Shown: one piece after another, positions 36,205-46,915 of the stretch
How positions within the stretch are numbered: the stretch's first letter is position 1
Layout: the number at the start of each line of letters is the position of its first letter
Assembly (NCBI GenBank): GCA_016802295.1
Contig: JAESIW010000109.1
Location: 495,563-559,562, forward strand
Reading direction: 5' to 3'
Length of the DNA: 64,000 nt
From: Brachionus rotundiformis
Taxonomy: Eukaryota > Rotifera > Eurotatoria > Ploima > Brachionidae
Made by a program: the position numbers and the translations under genes
Notes under the pieces: model-generated
Told to the model about the DNA's origin: nothing
Database searches by the model: none
What the model saw: the letters and a program-made list of their open reading frames with translations, nothing else

Positions 36205-36481
36205 TGTTATAGGGCTGATTTTATTTGTTAAATCAGTTGTTAAGCATTACTCTACTTGTTTGATAAATATGTCATAATATATATTGACTGGTATTACTAG
36301 GCAATTCTAATTAGTAGCAACTAGGCAAATATGAGATTAACTTGTACGAATTGGAGATAGTATTTGAGAAAAAGGATTTTTCTTAGTTAGGAAGTCATTC
36401 TAGTTTTATAAATAAAAACAACTCAAATATACAATCTTTTCTTAACCCAATGAATGTAAATAAGAAAACCACCCTACAACA
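36205..36481 (+). repeat. 3' LTR
   Basis: Same length as the 5' LTR, with about four substitutions (around 36358, 36367, 36433 and 36442). Confidence 0.93.
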
Positions 36482-36539
36482 AAATCAAAAAATTTAATTT
36501 TTAAAGACAAATTTAGGGAACTTCAAGTTTTTTGTTTTA

Positions 36540-37092
36540 TTTTTTGTAAGGAAATTCTTGGTACTGGTGATGAGAAATCGATGCTGTTGATTTAATAATT
36601 TTATATTCCATGCTAATGAATAGACCATGTTAAGCGCTATCTGTGTTGTAAAACAAGCAATAGCAGCCTTCATTAGTCTTCAGTAGTTTTTTCATTAAGT
36701 TTGATTGCAATTACATTTTTTAAATACTTCAGAAACATAATATGTATCAAAGCAGTCTGCTTGACGATTAGTCAAATTAGATATAATTACTTTTCGGTGA
36801 TATTCAGAAAATGAATCAATTGAGTCAGAGCATTCGCTGTAAGGCTTTGATGCTTGTCCATTTTTTACTCTTTCTAATTTTAAGTTGGTACTAAATCCTT
36901 ACCATTTGAATATCTACCTGGGTTAAATCGATAGCAATATCCCAAAGATTAATCATAATACCATTCCCAAAAAATAAAAGAATCCACATGATTCGCATAA
37001 AGACATTCTTGCTTCGAGAAATGTTCGGAAGACCATGCATAGAAAATGTTCCGGTCCATTCAAGAAAAATTTTTCTACTAAACTAAATTTTT
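36540..37092 (-). pseudogene. DEG/ENaC sodium-channel relic
   Basis: Minus-strand reading gives the channel's N-terminal block (FSMHGLPNISRSKNVFMRIM followed by WILLFF, the start of TM1) around 36940-37070. It also gives a cysteine-rich ectodomain piece with PYSECSDSIDSFSEY and VFKKCNCNQT around 36690-36880. Both are hallmarks of degenerin/ASIC/FMRFamide-gated channels. The segment between TM1 and the cysteine-rich part is largely missing, and stops and shifts break the frame. It directly abuts the gypsy element. Confidence 0.65.
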
Positions 37093-37508
37093 TTGGCTCA
37101 TTTTTGTGTTTATTTAAGAAAAATTATTTTAATAAAGAATGAAAAAAAGGAACAAAATTTAAATTCAAGATAAAAATTTCGAATTAAAAAATGGCGTAAA
37201 CTCAATTGCCTAAACAATTAAAAATACTTGAAATTTTAGAAAATTTAATTTAGGAATTTATACAAGCGCTCTTTTAAATGAAGATACCTCCTAATTTAAT
37301 ATTTTAAATTGCATTATTAAACTTAAAGTAAATAAATAATTTGAAAAAATTAAAAAAGAAAATATTAATAACAGAAGAAATATTTTCGTTTGTTTAATAA
37401 ACCTTTTATTAGGCACTAAGCGGTTAATACTCTAATATTTAAAATAAATCAAAGAAATTCTTCTTAATAGATATTTTATTTAATTATGTTTTGGCAACTT
37501 CTAGCCTA
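37093..37508. other. AT-rich spacer
   Basis: Nothing supported between the channel relic and the Tc1 transposon. Confidence 0.45.
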
Positions 37509-39213
37509 CAGTATTGCACAAAAGTTTAGACGCATGCGCATTTTTTTTAAACAAATAAATTATCAATCAATTATTTACAGAAGAGAAGGCTAGTAAGGAT
37601 ATTTCTGTATTCTAATTTATTAATTAACATAATTAATTAAATAAAAATGCAAAAAAAACTAGACAGAAAAAAAAATAGCTTAATATATTAGTTAAGAAAA
37701 AATAGTGATAAAATTTTGGAAAAAAAAAATTGCACAAAAGTTTAGACGCATACGCATTTTTAGTATTTAAAATGACCACCTTTTGCATCATAACAAGCAC
37801 GAATCCGTTTTGGCATTGATTCAACTAATTTTTTCACATATTCATCAGGTACATTTAGCCATTCCTTCAGAAGTGTCGATTTTAAGTGTTCGATTGAGGT
37901 TAACTTTGTTTCTACCAATTTTGCATCAATATATGACCATAGGTTCTCGATAGGATTAAGATCAGGTGATCTGGCACACCATGGTAAAAGGGCAATATTA
38001 TTCTCATCAAACCACTCTTTAATTAGCTTTGCTCTATGTGCTGGAGCCCCATCCTGTTGAAAAAACCAAGGATCATCTCTTTGGTAAAAAATATCAACAG
38101 ATGCCATAAGTTCATTTTCTAACATTTCCTTATAGTTATATTGATTAATTCGCCCCTCATATATACGACAGCATCCTGTACCTTTAGCGCTGATGCATCC
38201 CCATATTCCTGCGGATCCACCACCACCTTGTAGAGTTGGTACAACAAATCTTGTGTCGTATTTTTCTTTTCTTAACCTTTTTACTAAAACCCTTGTTTTC
38301 CTATTAAACACCTCAAAATTTGATTCATCACTAAAAATTACCATTCCCCAACGTTCAAGTGTCCAATTCAGTCTTTCTTTACACCATTTTAATCTTTTGA
38401 TTCTATCCGATGCCGTCAGCAATGGCTTTTTAAGAGCTGTAAAAGTTCCTATTCCTTTACTAGTTAGAAATCTCCTTACTGTTTCTCTACTTACCTTAAC
38501 ATTTTTAAACTTAGAATTAAACTCAGAGGCCAACTTTTTATTACTTATCGTAGGATTTTTTCTTACCTGTATAAATAAACTATTTTGGTCCCTATAAGTA
38601 AGCTTTCTTGGTCTCCCAGGCCTTGTTGATTCCTTTGGGGTGCCATAGATATCATTATTTTTTCTTGTCGTTCTCACACATTTTTCTGATACTCCTACCA
38701 ATTTTGCTATTTCCCTATTACTTTTGGTCTTATCTTTTAGTAGACCAATTATCTGACATCTAACTTCATTGGTAACGCTTTTTTTACCCATTTTTTTTAC
38801 CAAGATTGCTAAAATTTCCGGGTGTAATTTATAATGTCACAGACACTAAGCATTAAGTTTAATAGCAATGTTTCATATATGAATCTAACACTTACTGCAT
38901 AATCTTTAAATTAAGATATTTAACAATTCATTTAAGCTAATTAATCGATTTCTAATTAGAGATTAATGATGTGCGTCTAAACTTTTGTGCAAAAATTTTT
39001 GACTCACATTTTTATGGCTTTCATTTAATTTCAATTTTTCAGATAAGTTTAAAATCGAATTATCATATATTTTATATCAATTTAGAGCAGAGTTAGTTTA
39101 ATTAAAAACTGATATTTATTTTGTTTATTTCTAAAACAAAACTTAATATTTTTATGTCTTACGAATTATACTTATTAAAAAAGCCTGTGCGTCTAAACTT
39201 TTGTGCAGTACTG
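37509..39213 (-). mobile_element. Tc1-like DNA transposon, apparently intact, IR/DR type
   Basis: A 1.7-kb element flanked by TA on both sides (37507-37508 and 39214-39215), starting CAGTATTGCAC and ending in the complement of CAGTACTGCAC. A 21-bp word (ttgcacaaaagtttagac...) occurs twice at each end: 37514 and 37730 on the left, about 38972 and 39187 inverted on the right. Outer and inner terminal repeats thus have the double arrangement known from Sleeping Beauty-type elements. The single gene inside has no stop or shift. Confidence 0.92.
37760..38791 (-). CDS. Tc1 transposase (full length)
   Basis: 343 residues from the ATG at 38791, normal for Tc1 transposases (about 340). N-terminal helix-turn-helix DNA-binding region (SNREIAKLVGVSEKCVR), a GRPR-type minor-groove linker (RPGRPRKLTYRD), then the DDE nuclease: first Asp in VIFSDESNFEVF, second in WFFQQDGAPAH, Glu in SPDLNPIENLW. 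Spacing of the last two is close to the DD34E rule. It cuts out and reinserts the element at TA sites in the nucleus. The uninterrupted frame and paired termini suggest recent activity. Confidence 0.92.
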   Translation of the reverse strand: MGKKSVTNEVRCQIIGLLKDKTKSNREIAKLVGVSEKCVRTTRKNNDIYGTPKESTRPGRPRKLTYRDQNSLFIQVRKNPTISNKKLASEFNSKFKNVKVSRETVRRFLTSKGIGTFTALKKPLLTASDRIKRLKWCKERLNWTLERWGMVIFSDESNFEVFNRKTRVLVKRLRKEKYDTRFVVPTLQGGGGSAGIWGCISAKGTGCCRIYEGRINQYNYKEMLENELMASVDIFYQRDDPWFFQQDGAPAHRAKLIKEWFDENNIALLPWCARSPDLNPIENLWSYIDAKLVETKLTSIEHLKSTLLKEWLNVPDEYVKKLVESMPKRIRACYDAKGGHFKY

Positions 39214-39215
39214 TA

Positions 39216-39965
39216 GAGAAAAATATATAAAGAAAAGATAGGAAAAAAATAACAAAAATAATAGGTGATTAATTGAAATACTATTTCCTAAATGCGAAAT
39301 TAAGTAATAAATATACTAAAATTGAAACAAAAATTTTGCTACATTTATGAGAAAAGTTATGGTTATAGGAAGAAATATAATATTGTGATAATTTACAGAA
39401 AATCTCTTATTCGTAATTATATTCTCTTATATTTTTGTTTACCTAAAATATTTAAAAATTACAGATTGAAAAAATTTTATTTAAAAAATATTCGACATAC
39501 GATTAGGACGCCAACCTAATCTCTTCATGAATTGTACTTAAGAAAAATTTTCCGATTTGACAAATTTTTTCTAAAAGTTTTTAAGAAAATCTTTTAAAAT
39601 TAATTTAATTTTTATTTTAATTTGTTAATTTAATTTTGCTAATTCGATAATTGTAGTTTTTTTATAAAGAAACTATTTTGATTGCTTTTTTAATGCATAG
39701 TCGTTTGTAAAAATTCTTAAAATCAAAATAAATATTAAAATTAGTAAATTTAAAAGAAATATAAATAGAGAATATTTTGTAATAATGTTTCTGAATATTA
39801 AAAAATTCATTACAATTAATGGCTTCTATTTTTATTTAATGAGTTAAATTAAAATGACCTCTCTAATATACTGTTTTAAAGCTTTCTAAAAAATTAAGTT
39901 AAATTTAAAATATTATCTTTTAATTATAATTTAAGACAATTTATTTAAGCAAATTTTCATTCAAA
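39216..39965. other. AT-rich noncoding stretch
   Basis: Upstream flank of the HExxH gene. No feature recognised. Confidence 0.45.
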
Positions 39966-40899
39966 ATGGAAAGTCATCAGTAAAAACTTTAAAAAAAAAT
40001 AATAAAATAAATTTTTTTTTCTAATAAGACTTCAATTTTCGGACGATGCCACCTCGGACGACAATCTTTGTTTGGCGGTAAAAATTTTGAACAAATATTT
40101 ACAAGTGGAAAGTTTCTCCTTTATTTTTAAAACCAATTACCATATTGATTTTAAATTTTCGAAAGAAAAGTTAAAAAAGATTAAAATTTTGTATGCTTTT
40201 CACGAAAAAAAAGACAAAGATGGCGATTATTTAGCATGGACAGATCGTTGTCTTGATCCAAAAATTATTTATATCAACCAAATTTTCAAACAACGCTTGG
40301 ATTATTTAAAAAGTAGCCATAAAAAGACCAAAAAAAAAGAAACAGAAATAATTGTTGTTTTTGTTTCTTTTTTACTGATCCATGAACTTGGACACTTGCT
40401 ACTAAGATGGAAAGGTGAGCTCAACTCCCCTACAACAATTGGCGAGGCTGGTTTTTATTTAGAGAACAAGTTATTTGGTGGAACTGTTCAGCTTTTAATA
40501 GTCCCATCTAAAGACTGGACTGTACATTCGGAATGTTTCGGTAAATAATCATGCTCATCTAGCAAAAATTTTAGTTTTTAATTAAATTTATATTAATGTT
40601 ATCAATTGATAAAATTTAACTTAAATTTTCTTTTACAAGGGATTGCAATTAATAAGCCAATTGGATCCAAAGTAAACGACTCTAAAATATTGAGTTATCA
40701 AAAATATATACAAAAAATATACAATATGACTCTATCTTTTGATTTATTTGTGAATCCAGTGTTTTTAAACAAATCTCTTGATAAAGGAGTCTTGGTAATG
40801 AAGCAAGCAGATGAGGAAGTAGAAATTGAAGAACACCACTCAGATTATATTAGTTTAGAGTGTTTGGGCATTCTAAAATGTGGTCTGCAAAAACACTGA
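39966..40899 (+). CDS. putative HExxH metallopeptidase-like orphan
   Basis: Three exons join in frame: a 14-nt first exon 39966-39979 (MESH plus two bases), 40029-40540, and 40640-40899; 261 residues. A hydrophobic helix carrying HELGH (residues 123-127) is followed by GEAGFYLE (Glu144, Glu150) and LFGG, so HExxH plus a downstream Glu could form a gluzincin-like zinc site. There is no signal peptide or membrane anchor, so it should be cytosolic. The rest is lysine-rich and matches no family I can name. The final exon encodes a polar domain. The tiny first exon is inferred from splice sites and frame alone; a start inside exon 2 would need a non-ATG codon. Confidence 0.65.
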
Positions 40900-41008
40900 T
40901 AAAAATTTAATATTATTTAATTGATTTATTAAATACAAATTAAGTTTGCCATTGCCATGAATGCAACACTCGCTACAAAAACTAAACACGCTAAAATCTT
41001 AATAATAT

Positions 41009-41250
41009 CTAAATTTACATACTTCTGATGCATTTTTATTTCGATTTTTCGAATTTCCTATCTCTATCTTGTATTCTACACTCTCTACACACTACAATCT
41101 TCCTTTTGTCGAACTTTAGATACTTCTGATACATTTTTATTTATAAGTTCGACAAAAGTAAGATTGTATTGTGTAGAGAGTGTAGAATACAAGATAAAGA
41201 TATGAAATTCGAAATATCGAAATAAAAAATACATTAGTAGTATTTAAAGT
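41009..41250. mobile_element. foldback element with ~105-nt arms
   Basis: Left arm about 41009-41115 and right arm about 41145-41250 are imperfect reverse complements (cttgtattctacactctcta and its complement, ttttgtcgaac and its complement). The ~30-nt centre repeats the outer word acttctgatacattttt in direct orientation. No coding capacity. Confidence 0.75.
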
Positions 41251-41519
41251 CCGACAATCTGTCATTAGTTAAGTTGTTCATCAATAACAGGACATAAACT
41301 GCTGATTAATTTAAATTTTTAAAAAATTAAATCTAAAAAACGTTGTATTTTTTTCTTGGTAATAAAATATTTATCCATATGGAATTTTCAATTTTACTTA
41401 TATCTAAATTTTTATTTTAAAATTTTAAAAATGTGAACATTGTTTTAAGTATTGATAAAGATTAAAATTTTCAAAATTGTTAATAAAACAAATAATAGCT
41501 AATTAAATAAAATATTTTC
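41251..41519. other. short AT-rich spacer
   Basis: 3' flank of the two-DOMON gene. Confidence 0.4.
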
Positions 41520-42914
41520 CTAAAACGAAAAATTAAAAATATTTTGCAAATTAATTGCTTTCAAATAATTTATAACTTGATCAAAATATTGATAGATAGT
41601 GTTGCGCAAATTTTCCAAAAATTCAACATCAAGGAAGTCTGTCCAATTAAATGGTAAATCTGGCTGAGGCGTTTCTGTTGACTGACGAGCCAAAGAGTAA
41701 CTCTTTTCAGACACAGCCTTGTTTATTCCATGAAAAGCAAACGAGCCTTGCCATTTATTTAATTAATGCCAATTATAGAAACAAAATTAAATTACCTGCT
41801 CCATAGGAGGCCAACAAATAGACATCTTGATTGGTGCTTATGTATCTACTTGAATTCATCACATTTTCTCGATCAAAGGTACATGTGACCAAAGTGCCTT
41901 CGTGAACTACGCTAGCAGCACTCAGACCCCAGCTTGGAGCAGAGTCACTAAAATATTTTGGCGTATAACCATCAAAATGATAATTTCGAACAGAAAAATC
42001 AGTATTATTATTAATAACACAAACAGCTCCATTTCCTCCATACTTAAATTAAAATAATAGTTCAAGTTTAAAAAGAGAATTTTTTTCTACCATCTTTGGC
42101 TGAGTGTTGAAACCAACAGCAAACCAACCATTGGCAAAATTACTAGGCTTGTCAAATTCGATAGTAAATTTTGTCTTGGTTTCATCTAATAGCCAGTAGA
42201 CCACCATGTTTAAGTTTGGAAAATAGTGCCATCCATCGGATAAAAAGCTTCCTTGGCTCTCAGAAGAAGTTGTTGTGGCTGTTGTTGAGCTTTGTTGGAT
42301 AAGTTTTAAGCTAACAGGTCCAGGAGTATGCGCCCTTTTGTCAGAATGGTATTTTAGTCCACCTGAAAGGATTTAATTTAGGGTTCATTGCAATTAGGCT
42401 CAAAAATTCATTTACCTAATCCCATGGCTGTTAGAATATAAAGATCTTGTAGTGAATTTTGATATCTATCTTTTGTTAGATAATTTTCTCTCTCAAAATT
42501 GCATGTAATCTGCGAGCCTGTTTCTAAAATAGATGAGTCCTTGATGCCAAAGCTTGGCTGCAATTCGTCAAACAATTTCGGTGTACTACCATCCAAATGG
42601 TAATGAGCTACCCAATTGGCAGTTGAATTGGCAACAAAGCAGATGAGAGCATTACCACCATCCTTTTGAAAATTAAATTAACTTAAAATCGCAATTAAAT
42701 TTTTTTCTTCTACCATTTCTTCATCCTGGTTTATGGCAACAGCGATCCATTTGTCTGATGGATCAGTTCTGTTATAAACAAGAGTGAACATTGTCGTGTT
42801 TTGGCCAACTTTCCATGATACTGTGAGATTTAGCTTTGGAAAGCTGTAAAATTGAGCATTTATTTGGCTAAATGCACAAATGCACAAGAGTATAGCTATC
42901 TTTTTTGGAAACAT
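41520..42914 (-). CDS. secreted two-DOMON protein
   Basis: Five exons join in frame: 42714-42914, 42416-42662, 42091-42362, 41796-42042, 41520-41746 (1194 nt, 397 residues). The start at 42914 gives a clean signal peptide (MFPKKIAILLCICAFSQINA). Two DOMON domains follow, each split by an intron just after the ligand Met (NQDEEM, NTQPKM), as in the nine-DOMON gene. Candidate ligand histidines follow each domain (GLKYHSDK, FAFHGINK). A Thr/Ser-rich linker (STTATTTSSES) joins the domains. The C-terminal ~70 residues are amphipathic, with no clear membrane helix or GPI signal, so the protein is probably extracellular. Predicted to bind up to two b hemes; partner unknown. Confidence 0.82.
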
Positions 42915-44265
42915 ATCAAAATAAAATTTTAGGCTCAATACTTTCAGGTATTTATATATATAAAAACTTATGCAATAAGATAGTTTTTTATGGAGAAGAA
43001 AATTTTTTTTTCTAAATAAAAACAAACGAGCGATTTGGATGAATAGTTTCCAATCTATGACATGTTTATGATGTATAAGATCGAGCATCGATTTAAATGA
43101 TGATGATAAAAAGAAAAATAATCATAATTAAAAAGCTAAAAAGATAATTTTTGAATTAAAGACTCGGAACAGTTCCAATATGCCCCAAGTAGTATCAATG
43201 TGCCAATTTTATGCCACCATTGGTTTGCACTTATTCAACCTGGAATATGAAAAATTTCGACAGTCTTTACCCTTTCAAAAAACTCTTATTAAGAACAATT
43301 GATATTTTAAATTAAATTAATTAATTAATTTTTATCATTTTAATAAAGTAAAGCTAGCATTAAGTTTAATTGAAAATATGGTTTTATCTCATTCATATCA
43401 TTCAATCATAAACTGTTCCAAGAGTTTAACACAGCGGTTTGTTGTAATACTTAAAAAAACTAATTTATTATTTAAATTATTTGGCAGACATGGTACTTTT
43501 CTAAAAAGATTAAGAATGTACTTCATTAGATCTCTGATAATTAATTAGGGTCCTGTCTTGAATTTTCTAATGTTTAATTATAAATAAATTATTATATAGT
43601 TAATAATTCAAATTATCATTTTTTTAATGAAAATTTTCTCTTTCAATTTTTTGAAATATATTGCCAACTTAAGTTGATTTTTTCAAAGTCTTCTGTTTTT
43701 ATTTTTAAATCCAGTTATCTATCTAATTATTTTGTCTAAGAGACTAAATTAGAATTATTGAAAATTGGCATCCTCTCAGTTAGACTAAAAACTTTAAGAT
43801 TTGAATGAGACTTGACTTTTTAAATAATGAATCATAATATTTTTTTAGCAAAAATTTTAATTATCTAAAATTAGTATTTAGTAAATTTTCAATGTATTGA
43901 ATCAATCATTTAATTTAAAAATAAAAGCCAATTCAATTTAAAATATTTGGTCTTTGTTCCAAAATTCACAATGGCTGAATTAAAAAATGAAGAAGAAAAA
44001 GAAAAATTATTAAGAAAACTATTCAAAATAGTTGAAAAATTTTTAGTATAAAAGCTTCCTTTTGCATTAATACTAGGTACTTAAATTTAATTTCTGTATT
44101 TTTATATTCAATTTTATTTACGACTTGAAGTGGTCATTCTTTAAATAAAGTTTATTGAAGTAATTATTGAAGCAATTAATTTTTTTCTTTGATTTAACTG
44201 AGTATAAACCCATTGGTGCCTAACAAGAAGGTTTATTACTTAAGAATGTTTGAATCTAGCATTTG
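42915..44265. other. AT-rich noncoding stretch
   Basis: Upstream of the two-DOMON gene. The only frame with a sensible start is 26 codons at 43971-44051 (+, MAELKNEEEKEKLLRKLFKI), followed by AATAAA-like sequence near 44145; too short to call. Confidence 0.4.
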
Positions 44266-44269
44266 GTTT

Positions 44270-45070
44270 GACCTGAATGAACTGAGTTTAAGTCTTGGCC
44301 CAAATGATTGCCTAATGCCACATTTCATAATATTTCTTTCCACTTCCTGATCCAAGATCCCACTACCATTCGAGCTCATTCACGGCACTTGATATTCTTG
44401 ACTTCTTGCTTTAAGAAACATTGGTGACTTTCCGGTGATCGTGTTATTTGTTCCAATTGACTGTCCTCTAGCCACTGTACCTTTCATTTCGACCACTTTT
44501 TATGGAGCCAATTTCCCACCATTACAAATATGTATCAATCTTGATGTATTGTTGATTTTGCATATAGGTTTTGCTGGGGTAAAGCGCGAAAATCATCAAG
44601 AAAGAAAGTTCTTTGAGCTATAGACCATCAGAGTTTTTAATCATTCGCGCTAGGCCAATATGGTTAAGTCAAAACATATTATCAAAATCTGCACTATTTA
44701 AGGAATCGTTAGTAATGCTCAATATGAACCAATTAGGGTGACACATAGAGATTACAGCTAGACTGGTTTTACACGCAACATCATCCACTAATAGAAACAT
44801 GGACTAATCAGTCCTTGATGGAATTGGCCATAAAAAGATCTATCCAAAGACCATCAAGCTGGCATATGGTGAGACTTTAGTAGAATAAATCGGTTTTGTC
44901 GCTTTTCTGTCTACTCTTTCAAGGATTTTAATATCTGTTTTCAGGTAAGGACTCCAGGTGCCAACTGCATACTCCAAGTGGAGTCTAACAAGCGACGTGT
45001 AGAGAAGTCTTAATGATTCTTAGCAAAGGTTCTTAAAACAATTTCTTATCTGGTCCAGTATGCGAATTGG
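44270..45070 (-). mobile_element. LINE relic, part of an inverted duplication
   Basis: The minus strand near 44930-45010 reads LVRLHLEYAVGTWSPYL then KTDIKILERVDRKATK, the conserved end of a CR1/Jockey-type reverse transcriptase. The rest is broken. Much of 44270-45020 recurs inverted at about 51740-52235 in an intron of the 50230 gene. Confidence 0.65.
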
Positions 45071-45227
45071 AGGCTTTAAAATTTTAAAAGTTGTGACCAT
45101 TTTGAAAAAATTAATAGATTAATAATAATAATAGATATGGAAAAAAAGTTAAAGGATGTCTCAAAAAGTGTTATTTTTTATTTTCATAGATCCTTTTCCA
45201 ATTTGTATTTAAAAAAAAAACAACTAG

Positions 45228-45495
45228 ATTTGACAAATTACTCAGCCTAGTGGATAACTATTTTAAAAAATATTCTAAATAATCATCAATTTAATTAACC
45301 AAGGTTCTGTAATGGTTTTTGCTTGGATGCTTTTATCGACAACAGGAATACTACTAGCAAGTATACTTCAAAAATATAATTTGTTAAAATTTATAACTTT
45401 ATTATCTGTATAAAAGGATACTACAAATATTTGGCCAAAAAAAAGACATTTTGTGGTGTACAGATTTGGTTTGTTCTCCATAGATTACTAATGAA
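45228..45495 (+). pseudogene. cytochrome b561 exon fragment, inverted copy
   Basis: Nearly identical, in reverse orientation, to 51275-51540. It includes the 57-nt first transmembrane exon (SVMVFAWMLLSTTGILLA), the small intron and about 78 nt of the next exon (RYYKYLAKKKTFCGVQIW). Differences are few (for example ctcctagcc to ctactagca). It stops abruptly at a repeat also present at 44787, so it cannot encode a cytochrome. Confidence 0.88.
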
Positions 45496-46915
45496 CATCA
45501 TCCACTAATAGAAAACTGGACTAATCAGTCCTTGATGGAATTAGCCATAAAAAACATTTTGTTGACCAAGCATCTGTCCATTGCATTAGAAGATTCATTC
45601 TGGTGTTAATAATCAAATATTTAGAAATTCAGAAAGACTAATTTACTTCAAGTTCAAGAAAAAAGCTACTGAGACTCTCAAGTAGAAGATTGTAAATAAA
45701 AATTGGTTGGACCAAGCACTGGTAACTAACTTCCAATTCGAAGCATCATTATCTAAAACAACTCTTTACTCTTTCAATCAGGGATCATTAAATCCAAGAG
45801 TCTAAATAAAATTATTTAAAATTTTCTATTTAATTATTTGCTTTAAAGGTATTGAGTACTTATAGCTGTAGCGTTAGGTTAGGAGATTAAAAATGTGATA
45901 ATCTTATTTCACTCAGATCGCGTTTGAGAAAGTAATTTTTGGTATTTGTTAATTATTTATTAAGAAAAATTTTTTTTGTATTTTTAAATAAATTTCAATG
46001 ATTTATGGTTTTATTTTTTTATTTTTTTTCCATGTTCAGCCCCTAGGTGTCATGCATAATCTAAGGCAAAATTGTCCTTGGTGCTTTAGAAATTTCGATT
46101 GTCACTTTGATTTATCAGTTTGTACAGAATTTAATCTTGATTAAAATGAGCCATTACTTATTTTATTCGGATGATTTTTTCAGAAGTAATAAATAAAAAA
46201 CATCATAATTTTAAGATTTCTTAAATAAAGGAAAATTCAGTTAAATGATGGTTTTATTCTAATATCTTTTGATCAGAATTAGACATTTGTCTGAAATTTT
46301 ACACACATATTACCTAGAATAAAAGCTATAAAACTAGTGGCTTTTTTATATTCAAGTTTGATTTTAAGTACTCTTGTATGAGTTTTTTTACATATAGGCT
46401 ATGGACCATTTCTTAGTTGGAAATTTTACCAGTTCAAATAAAAAAGTATTTAAAAAAAGTATATGTGAAATTTCATTATTTTATCTAAATTGTATCATAT
46501 TTTTTTTCTAATTAAAGTTTCGGACAAGCATTATTGAGCGCCCGCTAGAACTTTTAATTAATATTTTTTGAATATTTTAAAAACAAAATTGTCTGCTACC
46601 TTTAAAAAATAATTGCTTTTAATTATCTAAAATTATCTTTAATAAAATAATTAAAATAACAAATGCTTTTTTTTTAAATTTAAATTCAAATTCAAATTCA
46701 AAATTAATTTAACATTAGAACTGCTTTAGTTTAAAGCGGTTAAAATCTTTTAAAAATAATTTAATATTAGAAATAGTTTGTTGAGGACTTTTATTTTGTT
46801 GTAAAAGACATTTAAGAAGAAAATATAAATTAAAAAATTAGAAATATTATCTTATTTTTATTCAACCGTCTTAATTCTATTTTAATATTTTTTCTCTTTT
46901 TAAAACAATATTAAC
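45496..46915. other. noncoding stretch
   Basis: AT-rich. A repeat word catcatccactaatag at about 45496 also occurs at about 44788. AATAAA (complement tttatt, 46857-46862) belongs to the COX4 gene. A short attcaa tandem is near 46680. Confidence 0.45.

Larger units (their letters stand above)
31199..36481 (+). mobile_element. Ty3/gypsy LTR retrotransposon, recent but defective
   Basis: A 5.3-kb element bounded by two 277-bp LTRs and a 4-5-bp target duplication (AAAT or AAAAT on both sides). The order gag, protease, reverse transcriptase, RNase H, integrase is that of Ty3/gypsy; no envelope-like gene is seen. The LTRs differ at only about four positions, implying a recent insertion. Coding is broken by three in-frame TAA codons (32194, 32464, 33232), shifts near 34090 and 35385, and loss of the protease active-site segment. 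Confidence 0.93.

Noticed and set aside
38193..38597. 134-codon plus-strand frame
   Set aside because: Antisense shadow of the Tc1 transposase, with no domain resemblance.
42915..43088. N-terminal extension of the two-DOMON gene to 43088
   Set aside because: The ATG at 42914 gives a clean signal peptide; the upstream extension is basic and would hide it.
44435..44623. Frames at 44435-44623 (+) and 51920-52117 (-) encoding nearly the same 60-residue peptide
   Set aside because: Conserved only because both lie in the inverted duplicate; no start context or domain, and antisense to LINE remnants.
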